Shown one piece after another: positions 53,288 through 64,000 of a stretch of DNA of 64,000 nt; the first letter of the stretch is position 1; each line of letters begins with the position of its first letter. Location of the stretch: contig JAAXTM010000004.1 in the NCBI GenBank assembly GCA_013336525.1, positions 124,001-188,000 of the forward strand. Reading direction: 5' to 3'. Position numbers and translations under genes: made by a program. Source of the stretch: Geobacteraceae bacterium (GTDB taxonomy: Bacteria; Desulfobacterota; Desulfuromonadia; Geobacterales; Pseudopelobacteraceae). The notes below the pieces were generated by a model, which saw only the letters and a list, made by a program, of their open reading frames with translations, had not been told where the DNA came from and searched no databases.

Positions 53288-54911
53288 GTCGAGTCTCCAG
53301 CACTTGGTTGCAGACGTTGATGGTCAGCTTGATCCATTTGACCTGCTTTCCAAGTTTTTCGACACTAAGTTTTTCTTCAGGCGAAAGCAGCTTTTTGCTA
53401 TTCGCTTCCAGCTTCAGCTCTGCGAGTTCAAGCACTGTGCCGTGGTCGGCCTCCAAAATCGGCCGGAAGTTGTTGCAGCCGTAGCAGCCAATAGGACGTC
53501 CCATAACTGCCGAGCATGAGGTGCAGCATTTTTTGTCACGTAAGCCACCGACCGCATTGAACTCGTGATCTAGAACTTTATCCTCTTCGTTTGCAACCTG
53601 TTCAAGCGGATTGCTGAAAACAGCTGCCAGAAATTCAGAGCCGAGGTACAGATCGTCAATCATCAGGCGCGAATCGTAATCGAGGTCAATGTAGTGTCTA
53701 GCCGCAGGCACCGTAACACCTGTAATCTTTGCCAGCATTGTTGCGCTTAAACCCGCTTGTGCGCCCCTCGTCAGGACCGTATGACGGATTCTGTTTGATG
53801 TCACTATACACCTATCGACTCGGCTTGATCCAACGCTGATGTGTCGCGTATGTGCGGTTATCGAGGATTCGGAGATATGCAGTGCACGAGATTTATCGGT
53901 GAAAAGCGCGCTCAGGTCGTTTTGTGATGCAATCTCCAACAAGAAGAAGTTGACGGAGATGAAAATCGGCATGTTGGAAACTGCATTGAGCAGCTCCTGC
54001 TGGGAAATACTGCATCCGTTTCTTTTCAATAACAGCGTTACGCCAAGGATGTAGAGGCGTTTGTAATTACTAAGAATTTCCGAGTTCTTAGCATTTAGAG
54101 GAAGCGGATACTTTTCTGGTGCTGTCCTCCAAGATCTTCCCTCGGCTTTTGCTTTGAATAACCTGATCTGAAGTTGGTCGATGCCAAGGCTTCCCACTTC
54201 ATGGGATGGATCGATGCGCGGATCGTCAAACCGACGGCCAGCGGGAAGCACATCGCACCACTTGAGCATCGATAGCTGAACCGGCCTGCGCACAATCGCT
54301 GCCAATAATTTGTTGCTTACGGCGGCCATGATTGAGCCAAACCAATTTCCTGATTGGAAGAATTCTAACGGGCGCTCAATCTGCCAGTCAATAAGTTGCA
54401 GACGTAAATTAAGCGAAGCACAGAAACTGTCGAATTCCTGTTCGCTAAGGGCACCTTTTTGGGGATCAAAAACCTTTGGACGCTCTGGATCCAGGTTGGC
54501 CTCGGTAAAGGCGTGGTGGTATTGATACTCCCGGTAACCCAGCTTGCTCAAGGTGCCAAAAAATTGATTGAGTCCCTTCTTTTGGTGTGTGGGTAGGCCG
54601 CTCCATTTGGTGCGTAGAGCAATCAGTTTTGGGATTCCAGATGAAAAAAAAGGTTTCGTATTGCAGACAACCGTTGTGGTAGTATTGGCCGCCTTCGTGA
54701 TGGCATAGTGCGAGTAAACGACCAGCATATGAGACCTATCCAGATCTGGAATTGAGGTATCCCAGATCCAGCTCATATCAAACTTCCATCCCTTCGCTGG
54801 TGTTGCCAACAACTGCCACTCATCGGCCGTTACGTCAACAGTCAGACCGCCTCTAGTAGTCAATGTCCGTGGCTCATAAGCCCTTACTTCAGCGGCTAGA
54901 ACACAACTCAT
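53274..54911 (-). CDS. ginB: Tyrosine recombinase GinB-like
   Basis: 545 residues. Catalytic region SNRIRHTVLTRGAQAGLSAT (HxxxR-type box) and VTVPAARHYIDLDYDSRL with the Tyr; upstream LSMLKWCDVLPAGRRF may hold the first Arg region. Near the C-terminus is a zinc-finger-like set KKCCTSCSAVMGRPIGCYGC. Its ATG overlaps the ginA stop (ATGA). Confidence 0.8.
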   Translation of the reverse strand: MSCVLAAEVRAYEPRTLTTRGGLTVDVTADEWQLLATPAKGWKFDMSWIWDTSIPDLDRSHMLVVYSHYAITKAANTTTTVVCNTKPFFSSGIPKLIALRTKWSGLPTHQKKGLNQFFGTLSKLGYREYQYHHAFTEANLDPERPKVFDPQKGALSEQEFDSFCASLNLRLQLIDWQIERPLEFFQSGNWFGSIMAAVSNKLLAAIVRRPVQLSMLKWCDVLPAGRRFDDPRIDPSHEVGSLGIDQLQIRLFKAKAEGRSWRTAPEKYPLPLNAKNSEILSNYKRLYILGVTLLLKRNGCSISQQELLNAVSNMPIFISVNFFLLEIASQNDLSALFTDKSRALHISESSITAHTRHISVGSSRVDRCIVTSNRIRHTVLTRGAQAGLSATMLAKITGVTVPAARHYIDLDYDSRLMIDDLYLGSEFLAAVFSNPLEQVANEEDKVLDHEFNAVGGLRDKKCCTSCSAVMGRPIGCYGCNNFRPILEADHGTVLELAELKLEANSKKLLSPEEKLSVEKLGKQVKWIKLTINVCNQVLETRHGIE

Positions 54912-56164
54912 TTGTTTGAATCTACCCGATCTTGATGTTCTTGCATGATCTGGCGCACTCTTTTATGCGTTCTTCTGTCGTTATAGGTGAGGGACATCGT
55001 TGAATTTGGCGACCAACCCATCGCATATTTTCTGGCGTCTTCAATCCACTCAGATGGAAAATTTTGATGCTCAGCATTGTCATCGAAAATGTCGTTCCAC
55101 ATGTGTCGAAGTATGTGCGGATATAATCGATGATTCAGCACTTGCGAAAGCGTGAAGAGCACTTCATTCACCGATTTCGCGGCGAGTGGTTGCCCCCTAG
55201 TTCCCCTGGCATTGCTTTCACTGACAAACACGAAGTCGTGATTAAGCGCTCCAGGCACCTCATTCCGGACATGCTCGATATAGAAAAGCAGATCCTCCAT
55301 GAGCTTGAACTTCAAGTTCGCGAGATGAGACTTTGTCTTCTGGTTTGGTCTTTCGAGTCTTGGATCCGAAGGGTCGTCATGATTCGAGTAAATCCAAAGT
55401 GACGAACCAGACTGATGAGAGCGCAGATCAGATACCTTTAGTTTTGCCAGAGCGCCTCGCCGAATCCCCGTGTCGAGAAGAATGCTCACGATTAGATAAT
55501 TCCGCACGCGGTTGCGCTCGGTGAATGGGTTGTTCGGTGAACTCGGAAGAATAACTTCAAGCATCTTGCAGAATATTTTCGGCGGAATAGCGTCATCCTC
55601 TGGGTGGCGTATTTCTTGATCCTCCTCGGAATTTAGGGAATGCTCATCGATGATCATCTTTTTTGTTAGCTTGTTGAGTTTGTCTTCAAGATGCGTGCTA
55701 ACGGAGATCGGGTCGTAGAACTGTTCAAACAAACAGGTCAAGTACTTTCGGAGGCGATGGATACGGCCCCGTTGCGTGTCGTTGGAGACTTTTGAAGCTA
55801 GAAACGTGTTCGCCCCTAGGATGTTTCGGAACGATTTGTCTTCAGTATTTGCAAACAGCGGAACGACCTTCTCATTGCTGCTGTATCCAGCATTCTTTGC
55901 ACTGTGCTCATAAAATGAGATGTACTCGCTCATGGTGAGCAACTTCCCAGATGCAACTCGCTCAGTTAGGTCAATGCCTTTGGAATGGAAGTATTTGAGC
56001 GCAAACAAAAGTTCACAGCCGTACCGTGACTGCGTGCTCAGTTTGTATTGAATGAGCGTATTCAGGTAGACCGAGGCGTAGGGGTCAACTGGGCACGCTA
56101 ACTTATCGACGATCGCGAAGAAGGTCTTCTTGTTCCACTTGTAACGTTTCAATAGCGCATCCAT
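54908..56164 (-). CDS. ginA: Tyrosine recombinase GinA-like
   Basis: 418 residues with a SAM-like N-terminal core-binding domain and a clear catalytic domain: DTGIRRGALAKLKVSDL (Arg I), HILRHMWNDIF (H-x-x-R) and MGWSPNSTMSLTYNDRR (Trp/His position and Tyr). First gene of the ginABCD-ttcA operon, 230 bases from the right end of the island. Confidence 0.88.
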   Translation of the reverse strand: MDALLKRYKWNKKTFFAIVDKLACPVDPYASVYLNTLIQYKLSTQSRYGCELLFALKYFHSKGIDLTERVASGKLLTMSEYISFYEHSAKNAGYSSNEKVVPLFANTEDKSFRNILGANTFLASKVSNDTQRGRIHRLRKYLTCLFEQFYDPISVSTHLEDKLNKLTKKMIIDEHSLNSEEDQEIRHPEDDAIPPKIFCKMLEVILPSSPNNPFTERNRVRNYLIVSILLDTGIRRGALAKLKVSDLRSHQSGSSLWIYSNHDDPSDPRLERPNQKTKSHLANLKFKLMEDLLFYIEHVRNEVPGALNHDFVFVSESNARGTRGQPLAAKSVNEVLFTLSQVLNHRLYPHILRHMWNDIFDDNAEHQNFPSEWIEDARKYAMGWSPNSTMSLTYNDRRTHKRVRQIMQEHQDRVDSNK

Positions 56165-56395
56165 ATACTTGACAAACCTCCACCGCCTATAAATGATTTT
56201 GACAGAATACAGAGGAAGTACTGTTTTGTAAAGGAATAATTGGAACGGCGGAAGGGGTAATGCCTATCACCATGTGGTGTGTCATCGACAACACGCTGTC
56301 ATGTATGTTTTATGTGTTGTCAGAAAAGATGAAATATTACTCGGGTGGCAGATGCACAGGAAAACGTAGCTTTACAAATCGGTTACCGGATAGAA
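56165..56395 (-). promoter_or_regulatory. Right-end leader of the gin operon
   Basis: 230 bases between the right end and ginA with no gene. It must contain the gin promoter. An 8-bp inverted repeat GACAACAC (56287-56294) and GTGTTGTC (56314-56321) may be a recombinase arm site or an operator. Confidence 0.45.
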
Positions 56396-56401
56396 CTTGC
56401 C
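56383..56401. other. ttcA: Right attachment site of the island
   Basis: Inverted arm TTACCGGATAGAA (56383-56395) followed by the core CTTGCC (56396-56401), which continues into ttcA. Joining both island ends gives an almost symmetric site: GGATAGAA, then CTTGCC, then TTCTATCC. Confidence 0.88.
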
Positions 56402-56563
56402 GCCTGAGACTGCAACCGCAATACGATCACCATTCTCGATCAAACCGAAGTCGCCTATAGCCTTGCCAACCCCTTGTCGCAACTTTCTGAACAGCCGATT
56501 ATCCTTGAATTCAAATGAAGGATTTTTCTTTTCAGAACAGCTCACCGTTTCAGACCCGCTCAA
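56402..56563 (-). pseudogene. ttcA: ttcA 5' part, cut by the island
   Basis: N-terminal 54 codons of TtcA, with LFRKLRQGVGKAIGDFGLIE and RIAVAVSG running up to the junction. In the present sequence the frame reads GK and then FYPVTDL from the island and stops. The start may be the TTG at 56563, which overlaps the metX stop, or the GTG at 56545 just after it. It follows metX closely, so metX-ttcA was probably one operon. Confidence 0.9.
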
Positions 56564-57647
56564 GAAAATCTCTTACCAGCGGGGCGAAAGTTTCATGTTC
56601 CAGCAAAAAGGAGTCATGGCCGTACGCCGAGGTAATCAGATGATATTCCGCATTTTTACCTAGCTGCTTGAGGCATGCAACCATCTCTTCTGTCTGGTAT
56701 GGGGGGTATAGCCAGTCAGAGCTGAATGCATAAAATTGAATAGGTGCCTTAACGTTGCTGAATGCTTCCGCCATTGATTCATAACCCCAGGCAACATCGT
56801 AGAGATCGAGTGACTTAGCCAGATAGAGAAAAGAGTTCGCATCAAAACGATCAACAAAATTATAGCCGTTGTAATTCAGATAGCGCTCAACCTCAAACTG
56901 ACCGAAGAAGTCGAAATTTCCGTCACGAGCAGAAAAGCGGCGCCCGAATTTAGTGTTCATAGATTCATCGGATAGAAATGTGATATGACCAATACCGCGT
57001 GCCAGAGCCAGACCGTCTTTTGGATTATGCTTGTATTCTCCCTTGCGCCAGGTTGGGTCATTGAAAATTGCCCATCTCGCAACGGAGTTAAGGGAAATAG
57101 CCTGTGGAGATGGGCGCGGGGTCGTGGCAAGGACAATGGCTGAGGCAATGCTGTCAGGATATTGCGTTGCCCACTCCAGGGCCTGCATACCTCCCATACT
57201 TCCACCCATAACCGTCAGTAACCGCTTAATGCCAAGAGCATCGACCAACAGCTTTTGGGCGCGGACCATGTCTCGTATTGTGACCACAGGAAATGAAAGG
57301 TTATAGCGTTTACCGGTTTTGGGGTTGATTGAGGTAGGGCCTGTAGATCCAAAACAGGAGCCGATGACATTTGAGCAGATGACAAAATAACGATCCGTAT
57401 CAAGAAGGCGCCCAGGACCGACAATGGCATCCCACCAGCCCGGCTTGGTTTCCGACTCGTTCCGTTTTCCGGCCAAGTGAGCATCTCCGGTCCAGGCGTG
57501 CTCAACCAGAATGGCATTGGTTCCCTGCTCGTTGAGCTCACCGTAGGTTTCATATGCCAAGGTGACCGGAGCCAGTATACGGCCACTGTCCAGCCTGATG
57601 CCGGATTCAAAGGTTTTAGATTGTTCTTTGATGTACTCTTCTGGCAT
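56550..57647 (-). CDS. metX: Homoserine O-acetyltransferase
   Basis: Acetylates homoserine for methionine synthesis. Alpha/beta-hydrolase fold, 365 residues: [10 protein letters not shown] at about 30-39, the [10 protein letters not shown] segment, the nucleophile elbow [15 protein letters not shown] with the active Ser, and a final [16 protein letters not shown]; the catalytic Asp and His lie in the C-terminal part (SSDWLYPP and [10 protein letters not shown]). Controlled by a SAM riboswitch whose terminator lies directly before the ATG. Confidence 0.95.
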   Translation of the reverse strand: MPEEYIKEQSKTFESGIRLDSGRILAPVTLAYETYGELNEQGTNAILVEHAWTGDAHLAGKRNESETKPGWWDAIVGPGRLLDTDRYFVICSNVIGSCFGSTGPTSINPKTGKRYNLSFPVVTIRDMVRAQKLLVDALGIKRLLTVMGGSMGGMQALEWATQYPDSIASAIVLATTPRPSPQAISLNSVARWAIFNDPTWRKGEYKHNPKDGLALARGIGHITFLSDESMNTKFGRRFSARDGNFDFFGQFEVERYLNYNGYNFVDRFDANSFLYLAKSLDLYDVAWGYESMAEAFSNVKAPIQFYAFSSDWLYPPYQTEEMVACLKQLGKNAEYHLITSAYGHDSFLLEHETFAPLVRDFLERV

Positions 57648-57676
57648 AAAAAACCCTTCGCATTACATGAGAAGGG
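57648..57676 (-). terminator. Leader terminator of the SAM riboswitch
   Basis: On the minus strand CCCTTC pairs with GAAGGG around 11 bases and is followed by six Ts that end at the metX ATG. It is the probable expression platform of the SAM aptamer upstream. Its position means that the hairpin also overlaps the ribosome site. Confidence 0.85.
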
Positions 57677-57698
57677 GCTGGAAAAATGGCACAGCACA

Positions 57699-57797
57699 CC
57701 TCTCATCTTTGCCTTTCGGCAGGATTTAGCACCTGGCGTCATAATGACCGGTTGCTGTGGCTTCGCAGGGCCTTTTCCCTCCACCACTCTCGATAAG
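57699..57797 (-). promoter_or_regulatory. SAM-I (S-box) riboswitch
   Basis: On the minus strand the conserved blocks are in order: CTTATCGAGAGTGGTGGAGG, GGCCCTGCGAAGCC, CAGCAACCGG, AGGTGCTAAATCCTGCC and GATGAGAGG. These are the P1-P4 landmarks of the S-box aptamer. SAM binding should stop transcription of metX and, before insertion, of ttcA. Confidence 0.94.
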
Positions 57798-57960
57798 CAG
57801 GTTCGTAGTGACGACGATACGAAATAACGGCGTATTTTGTCAATAAAATTGAGCACACGTGGCACTACTGCAGCTCCATGTACGGCATCAAATTGAGTGG
57901 AAAACAACCCTGTTTTCTGATATATAGTCAGTTTAAATTTCGCACACACGGAGTATTTTC

Positions 57961-58971
57961 ATGAAACAACTCGTCGTTGGTTTGTTTTTGATTGCAGGAA
58001 CAATGCTTGGTTGCGCACAGAACTATTACAATGTCCCGGTGGAGAATATTGCGGCAAAGGTAAAAGTTCTCGGCGTCGCACCAATTTTCATTGATGTCAA
58101 TTCAGATATTATCCACCCTCAAAAAGAGCTTCTTATACCGCTCATCACTGATCTTAACCGGAAATACGAGCCGCTGCTCATTAGAAAACTGCAGGCTACC
58201 GGCAGTTTTTATGCGGTTACGCTGCTGGCTGATGAGCCTAAACAGCTTTTTAGTTCACTAATGGCTCGCCATGAAAAACGGAATGACGCCTCTATAAACT
58301 ATAACAAATACTTCTGGAAGAATGATGCGATCGGGTCCTACATAAAGAAAAACCACCTCGATGCTGTTATGGTAATCGTTGTGAGCGGACTGACCCAAAC
58401 AAGTAAAATATTTTCCAGTAATCTGCTGACATCTCTTGAAACCAACTATAATTTTTTAACGATGACGGCCCAGATAATCGGCCCGGACGGAACCATTCTG
58501 TGGGAATACCCGAATTTTCGCGGTCGGCTGTTGACTTTTCCCCCGCTGGTTAACCTTCAATATCCTGATTTCAGCGAGTCGGAAGCCAACCTGTCCAAAA
58601 AAACTGTGGTGAGGTTCAAGTCACTTGACGGAGTTCGTCGTACTCTTGAGCAGAAAAAAAATGATTGGTTGTTCCGCGAAACAACTGAACCGGAAGTGTA
58701 CGGCAGATTATTTGATGAAATGGCCTCTTTGGTCAATCTTGATATTGATAAACAGTCAAAAGGAACCTCCAAGGCAGAGGGGAAAACGTCATCACAAAAT
58801 CTTGAAACACAAAAACCGGCTGAATCGCCGCAAAAGGCCGCCCCGGCAACCGCAGCTCCATCTGTTAAGCCGGCTGTACAAGTACCGTCACCAGAAACAG
58901 CGACGGAGACGCCTGCTTTGCTACCCAATGCACCGAACGAAATTGTTCCGGCGACAAAGAGTACCCTCTAG
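57961..58971 (+). CDS. Putative lipoprotein
   Basis: 336 residues. Lipobox in GTMLGCAQ (Cys18) marks a lipidated envelope protein. The middle (about 30-260) is an alpha/beta domain that I cannot assign, with APIFIDVNSD and AVMVIVVSGLTQ. The last 80 residues are rich in Pro, Ala, Ser and Thr. Function unknown. Confidence 0.75.
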   Translation: MKQLVVGLFLIAGTMLGCAQNYYNVPVENIAAKVKVLGVAPIFIDVNSDIIHPQKELLIPLITDLNRKYEPLLIRKLQATGSFYAVTLLADEPKQLFSSLMARHEKRNDASINYNKYFWKNDAIGSYIKKNHLDAVMVIVVSGLTQTSKIFSSNLLTSLETNYNFLTMTAQIIGPDGTILWEYPNFRGRLLTFPPLVNLQYPDFSESEANLSKKTVVRFKSLDGVRRTLEQKKNDWLFRETTEPEVYGRLFDEMASLVNLDIDKQSKGTSKAEGKTSSQNLETQKPAESPQKAAPATAAPSVKPAVQVPSPETATETPALLPNAPNEIVPATKSTL

Positions 58972-59109
58972 CCTTTTGTTTTGACATGGCAAGCGGATTT
59001 TGCGACAATCGACCGTTTTCTTGGCACCATAACAGGATAAGGTGCTTTAACGAAATTACATTACGCATCATAAGAACAGAACAAGATTTCTAACTTACTA
59101 AAAGGACGT

Positions 59110-61712
<2,603 letters not shown>

Positions 61713-61730
61713 TCTGGGATAGCAGCCATT

Positions 61731-61773
61731 AGAATGCAAAGAGGCCGGCAATTATGCCGGCCTCTTTGCATTC
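61731..61773. terminator. Strong bidirectional terminator after purA
   Basis: A perfect 18-base-pair-class stem (AATGCAAAGAGGCCGGCA with its complement) around a four-base loop, with internal A- and T-rich parts. It serves purA and the converging glycosidase gene. Confidence 0.9.
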
Positions 61774-61809
61774 TAATACAATATATACGGATCACTTTAT
61801 GGCCATATT

Positions 61810-64000
61810 TTATTGTGCAGGTCTCTTGCTGATGACCTTCTCCGGCAGTTCAGAAAAAAGAGTGCTTCGGTATCCGACATCCTGAGCGAGCTTTATTCCC
61901 GTTCCAAGAGAAAGCTCCGTCTTCGCCATTTTAGAGGATACAAGCCTGGCAGAGCATGTCATATCACATTCGTCTACCAGCATAAGCAGCATTATCCACT
62001 CGCTCAGCTCCTCAAAACGTTCCTTGTTAAACCATTCAATGCCGTCACTTTCATGATTCAATAGATATTTTCGGCAAGTTTCAAGTTTAAAGAAATTCTG
62101 CATCTGTTTTAGCGTACTCATTGCCGGATCCAGCTTCTCCGACCGCCCCCACTGTAGCAAAGCTGATAGCAGTTCTATAGCCCTGCTACTAAAGTCAGGA
62201 TCACCGTCTCGCTGCAGAAACTTCCGCAAAGTGTATTCAAGCCCTAGGCTGAAGGGGTCCAGCGAGGTTTCGCGCAGTATCAGCCATGCCATTAACAGGG
62301 ATTCAGCCGCCTGATCCGAGAATCCGGCGGTCAGTCTGAGTTGGAAGGAACGTGCATCGCGCGCTGTAGTACTGTGGGCATTAAGCTGGATAAAACGGAC
62401 ATACCGCTCGATGGCTACGCTTTTTTTCCGGGAAATCTTCCGCTTGACTTTGCCCACAGCAGCACGCGGTTTGTCCACCGATTTTCTCCTGCGCTCATGA
62501 GCAACAGCACACTTCAAAAACAGGTCAACTGCCAGCTTTAGCTCAGTGTCAGCTGCCGCGGTGTCTCCCGCCAGCCTGTCTTCGGTGAGCAGTTCAAAGA
62601 TGATGCGGAAAGCGGCATTCAACTCATCATAAAGCAACTGCTTGCGCTCCTCCTCAAGTGAACCAACACCGGAGCCGTTCAGCTGAGAATGCAGCTGCTT
62701 CCACGAGCCATCCTGATCATCGAGGATTTCCCGGAAGTCCATGAATACATGGAACTGATACTCCCCAAGCTCAATATATAGACCTTGTTCGCGAACCTCG
62801 CGGTTTGTACGGAGGTATTCGAGACCCTCTGTCTGATCACGGAAAGCCAGGTAATAACTATCTTTATCAGATATTGACAGCGCCTCTGCAATTGATGTCC
62901 GGCCAAGGTTACCGCCTTCGCCTGCAAAAAAAGCGGATTCCCTGATCCATCCGGAGGTCGTCGCATGGCAGTTATGATATAGCACAAGAGCCCGATGTTC
63001 CCCAGCCCGGTTGGAATAGGCAAACACATTCTCATTGACGCTCTCGCCGGCATGAAAATCATAAAGTACAAAGTTTTCGGATCCGGAGAATAACCAACGT
63101 CGACGCAGCAACGGGAAGATCCACATTTCATGCCCGCGCACAAGACCCTCATCCACCTGCTCGTTCCAGTAGGCCTTCTTATACTCCATGCCGTACTTTT
63201 CATGGAAGCCCTCTACCTGGCCATGGCCAAACATTGGCAAGCCTGGCATGGTGGCCAGCAGCACACAGGCACCGAAATACTTACCCTGCGAACCAAACTG
63301 TGCTACCGCTGTCTTTTCGTCCGGATTATTCATGAAATTGACAAAGCGCTTGAGGATTTCGTGATTGAATTCCAGTACGTTTTTAATGGTTGTACGGTAT
63401 TTAGAGTTCTCCTCGGTCATAAGCATGTTCATAAAGGCACTATTGTAAACACGATGCATGCCGAGCGTTCTGACGAAATACCCCTCCATCATCCAGAAGG
63501 CCTCGGCCAGCAGCAGCGTGCCGGGTGCCTCAGACGCGACACGGTCAACCACCTCGCGCCAGAACTCCACCGGGAAGACAGCGTCAAACTCCTCTTTGCT
63601 CATGCCATGTTCGGCACGGGACGGAACGCCGCCGCCAAGGCCGCGCAGAGGAAACCAGAGGCGCTGATAATGCTTCTTGGCCAGGGTCATTGCGGCGTCA
63701 AAGCGAATGATCGGGAAATTACGGGCTACATGAAGGATCGTCTGGATGACAGCTTCACGCAGTTCAGGGATCAGATAATTGAGCTGGGCCGTATCGTTCC
63801 AAGGGATGCTGGTGCCATCATTCCCGTGATAAATATAGCGTGTCCTGCCGATGTTCTTGTCGTAATGTTTAAAAACCACTGCGGCGTCGCTCTTGTTCCA
63901 GTAGCCATCCTCAACTTGCAGGCAGATGTTGCTGTCGTGGGAAAGATCCTCTCCGGTGAACTGGTATGTCGGGAACGGAGAATAATCCGTCTGGACGAAC
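61810..64000 (-). CDS. GH13 alpha-amylase-family glycosidase, 5' end outside the window
   Basis: Partial: the frame is open to the window edge. The visible 730 residues begin in the catalytic barrel. IIRFDAAMTLAKKHYQRLW carries the nucleophile Asp, LLLAEAFWMMEGYF the acid/base Glu, and ATMPGLPMFGHGQVEGF follows, as in GH13 enzymes. A long C-terminal part (about 400-690) is helical, with several Lys/Arg-rich stretches, and is not assigned. Probably an enzyme of glycogen or maltooligosaccharide metabolism; the exact subfamily cannot be fixed from this part. Confidence 0.8.
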   Translation of the reverse strand, partial: FVQTDYSPFPTYQFTGEDLSHDSNICLQVEDGYWNKSDAAVVFKHYDKNIGRTRYIYHGNDGTSIPWNDTAQLNYLIPELREAVIQTILHVARNFPIIRFDAAMTLAKKHYQRLWFPLRGLGGGVPSRAEHGMSKEEFDAVFPVEFWREVVDRVASEAPGTLLLAEAFWMMEGYFVRTLGMHRVYNSAFMNMLMTEENSKYRTTIKNVLEFNHEILKRFVNFMNNPDEKTAVAQFGSQGKYFGACVLLATMPGLPMFGHGQVEGFHEKYGMEYKKAYWNEQVDEGLVRGHEMWIFPLLRRRWLFSGSENFVLYDFHAGESVNENVFAYSNRAGEHRALVLYHNCHATTSGWIRESAFFAGEGGNLGRTSIAEALSISDKDSYYLAFRDQTEGLEYLRTNREVREQGLYIELGEYQFHVFMDFREILDDQDGSWKQLHSQLNGSGVGSLEEERKQLLYDELNAAFRIIFELLTEDRLAGDTAAADTELKLAVDLFLKCAVAHERRRKSVDKPRAAVGKVKRKISRKKSVAIERYVRFIQLNAHSTTARDARSFQLRLTAGFSDQAAESLLMAWLILRETSLDPFSLGLEYTLRKFLQRDGDPDFSSRAIELLSALLQWGRSEKLDPAMSTLKQMQNFFKLETCRKYLLNHESDGIEWFNKERFEELSEWIMLLMLVDECDMTCSARLVSSKMAKTELSLGTGIKLAQDVGYRSTLFSELPEKVISKRPAQ

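Larger units (their letters stand above)
20636..56395. mobile_element. 35.8 kb GInt-type integrated island inserted in ttcA
   Basis: The limits are defined by the split ttcA gene, a 6-bp direct repeat (CTTGCC) at both junctions and inverted 8-bp arms just inside. At the right end are three overlapping tyrosine recombinase genes and a small helical-protein gene in the order ginA-ginB-ginC-ginD, the hallmark that I recall for GInt elements (Bardaji and colleagues, 2017), with cargo and an AT-rich far end. The cargo holds a flavin-reductase/Tat/riboflavin module, an ubiquitin-like operon, a substitute ttcA and nested insertion sequences. The far left end (20636-21683, about 1 kb) is gene-poor and AT-rich, matching the 'AT-rich 3' end' of GInts; it contains only one doubtful ORF and a copied tatC tail. 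No conjugation genes are visible. Confidence 0.87.

Noticed and set aside
20636-56395. Island as a prophage or conjugative element
   Set aside because: No capsid, portal, terminase, tail, relaxase or type IV secretion genes are present.

Overview
The window looks like a chromosomal segment of a Geobacter-type bacterium (Desulfuromonadota, Geobacterales). I base this on a PpcA-type triheme periplasmic cytochrome, a large hybrid sensor kinase, sigma-54 regulators, multiheme and chemotaxis genes, anaerobic cobalamin genes and overall gene style. No species is claimed.

Left chromosomal arm (1-20635): cobalamin methyltransferases cbiET and cobI; a family-style palindromic repeat and a terminator; ppdK; an isolated type II secretion pseudopilin gspG; a triheme cytochrome; uvrB; a solute-binding-domain hybrid histidine kinase; gltX; a thiS-thiG-thiE-radical SAM operon behind a TPP riboswitch with its own terminator; a PilZ protein; a BioD-like/DRTGG protein; flbD-motA-motB; and a SAM-methyltransferase-like gene. 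Right chromosomal arm (56402-64000): metX behind a SAM-I riboswitch, a lipoprotein, hisZ-purA, and the 3' part of a GH13 glycosidase cut by the window edge.

Between them sits a ~35.8 kb integrated island (20636-56395) that has split the tRNA 2-thiocytidine gene ttcA exactly at the codons of its ATP-binding SGGKDS loop. The 5' part of ttcA is at 56402-56563 and the 3' part at 19898-20635. Removing the island rejoins them in frame into a 299-residue TtcA. The ends share a 6-bp core (CTTGCC) flanked on the island side by inverted arms (TTCTATCC and GGATAGAA). At the right end lies an overlapping operon of three large tyrosine recombinases and a small helical protein, the layout of GInt elements (ginABCD). 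Its fifth gene, start-stop coupled to ginD, is a complete, divergent ttcA. The element therefore appears to carry a substitute for the gene it destroys, and the substitute's loop is spelled with different synonymous codons.

Cargo from left to right. (i) A sensor kinase/sigma-54 regulator pair. (ii) A chemoreceptor, a nonsense-interrupted cheW and an HDOD protein behind a sigma-54 promoter. (iii) A Tat-exported FAD reductase, a tetraheme cytochrome and an outer-membrane channel behind a second, duplicated copy of that promoter. (iv) A second chemoreceptor with a degenerate tip. (v) ribBA, hemerythrin, tatA, tatC, tatA/B, a PAS-sigma-54 regulator, ribH and a second tatA. These read as one module for periplasmic reduction of an organic acceptor, supplied with its own flavin synthesis and Tat export. 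(vi) A papain-like protein coupled to a 57-residue protein. (vii) A prokaryotic ubiquitin-like conjugation operon (Ubl, E2, E1, DUF6527-like) with a divergent XRE regulator and repeated operators. (viii) A methyltransferase pseudogene carrying an IS3-family element nested inside an IS1595-family element, and IS21-family remnants.

No tRNA, rRNA or CRISPR array was seen.
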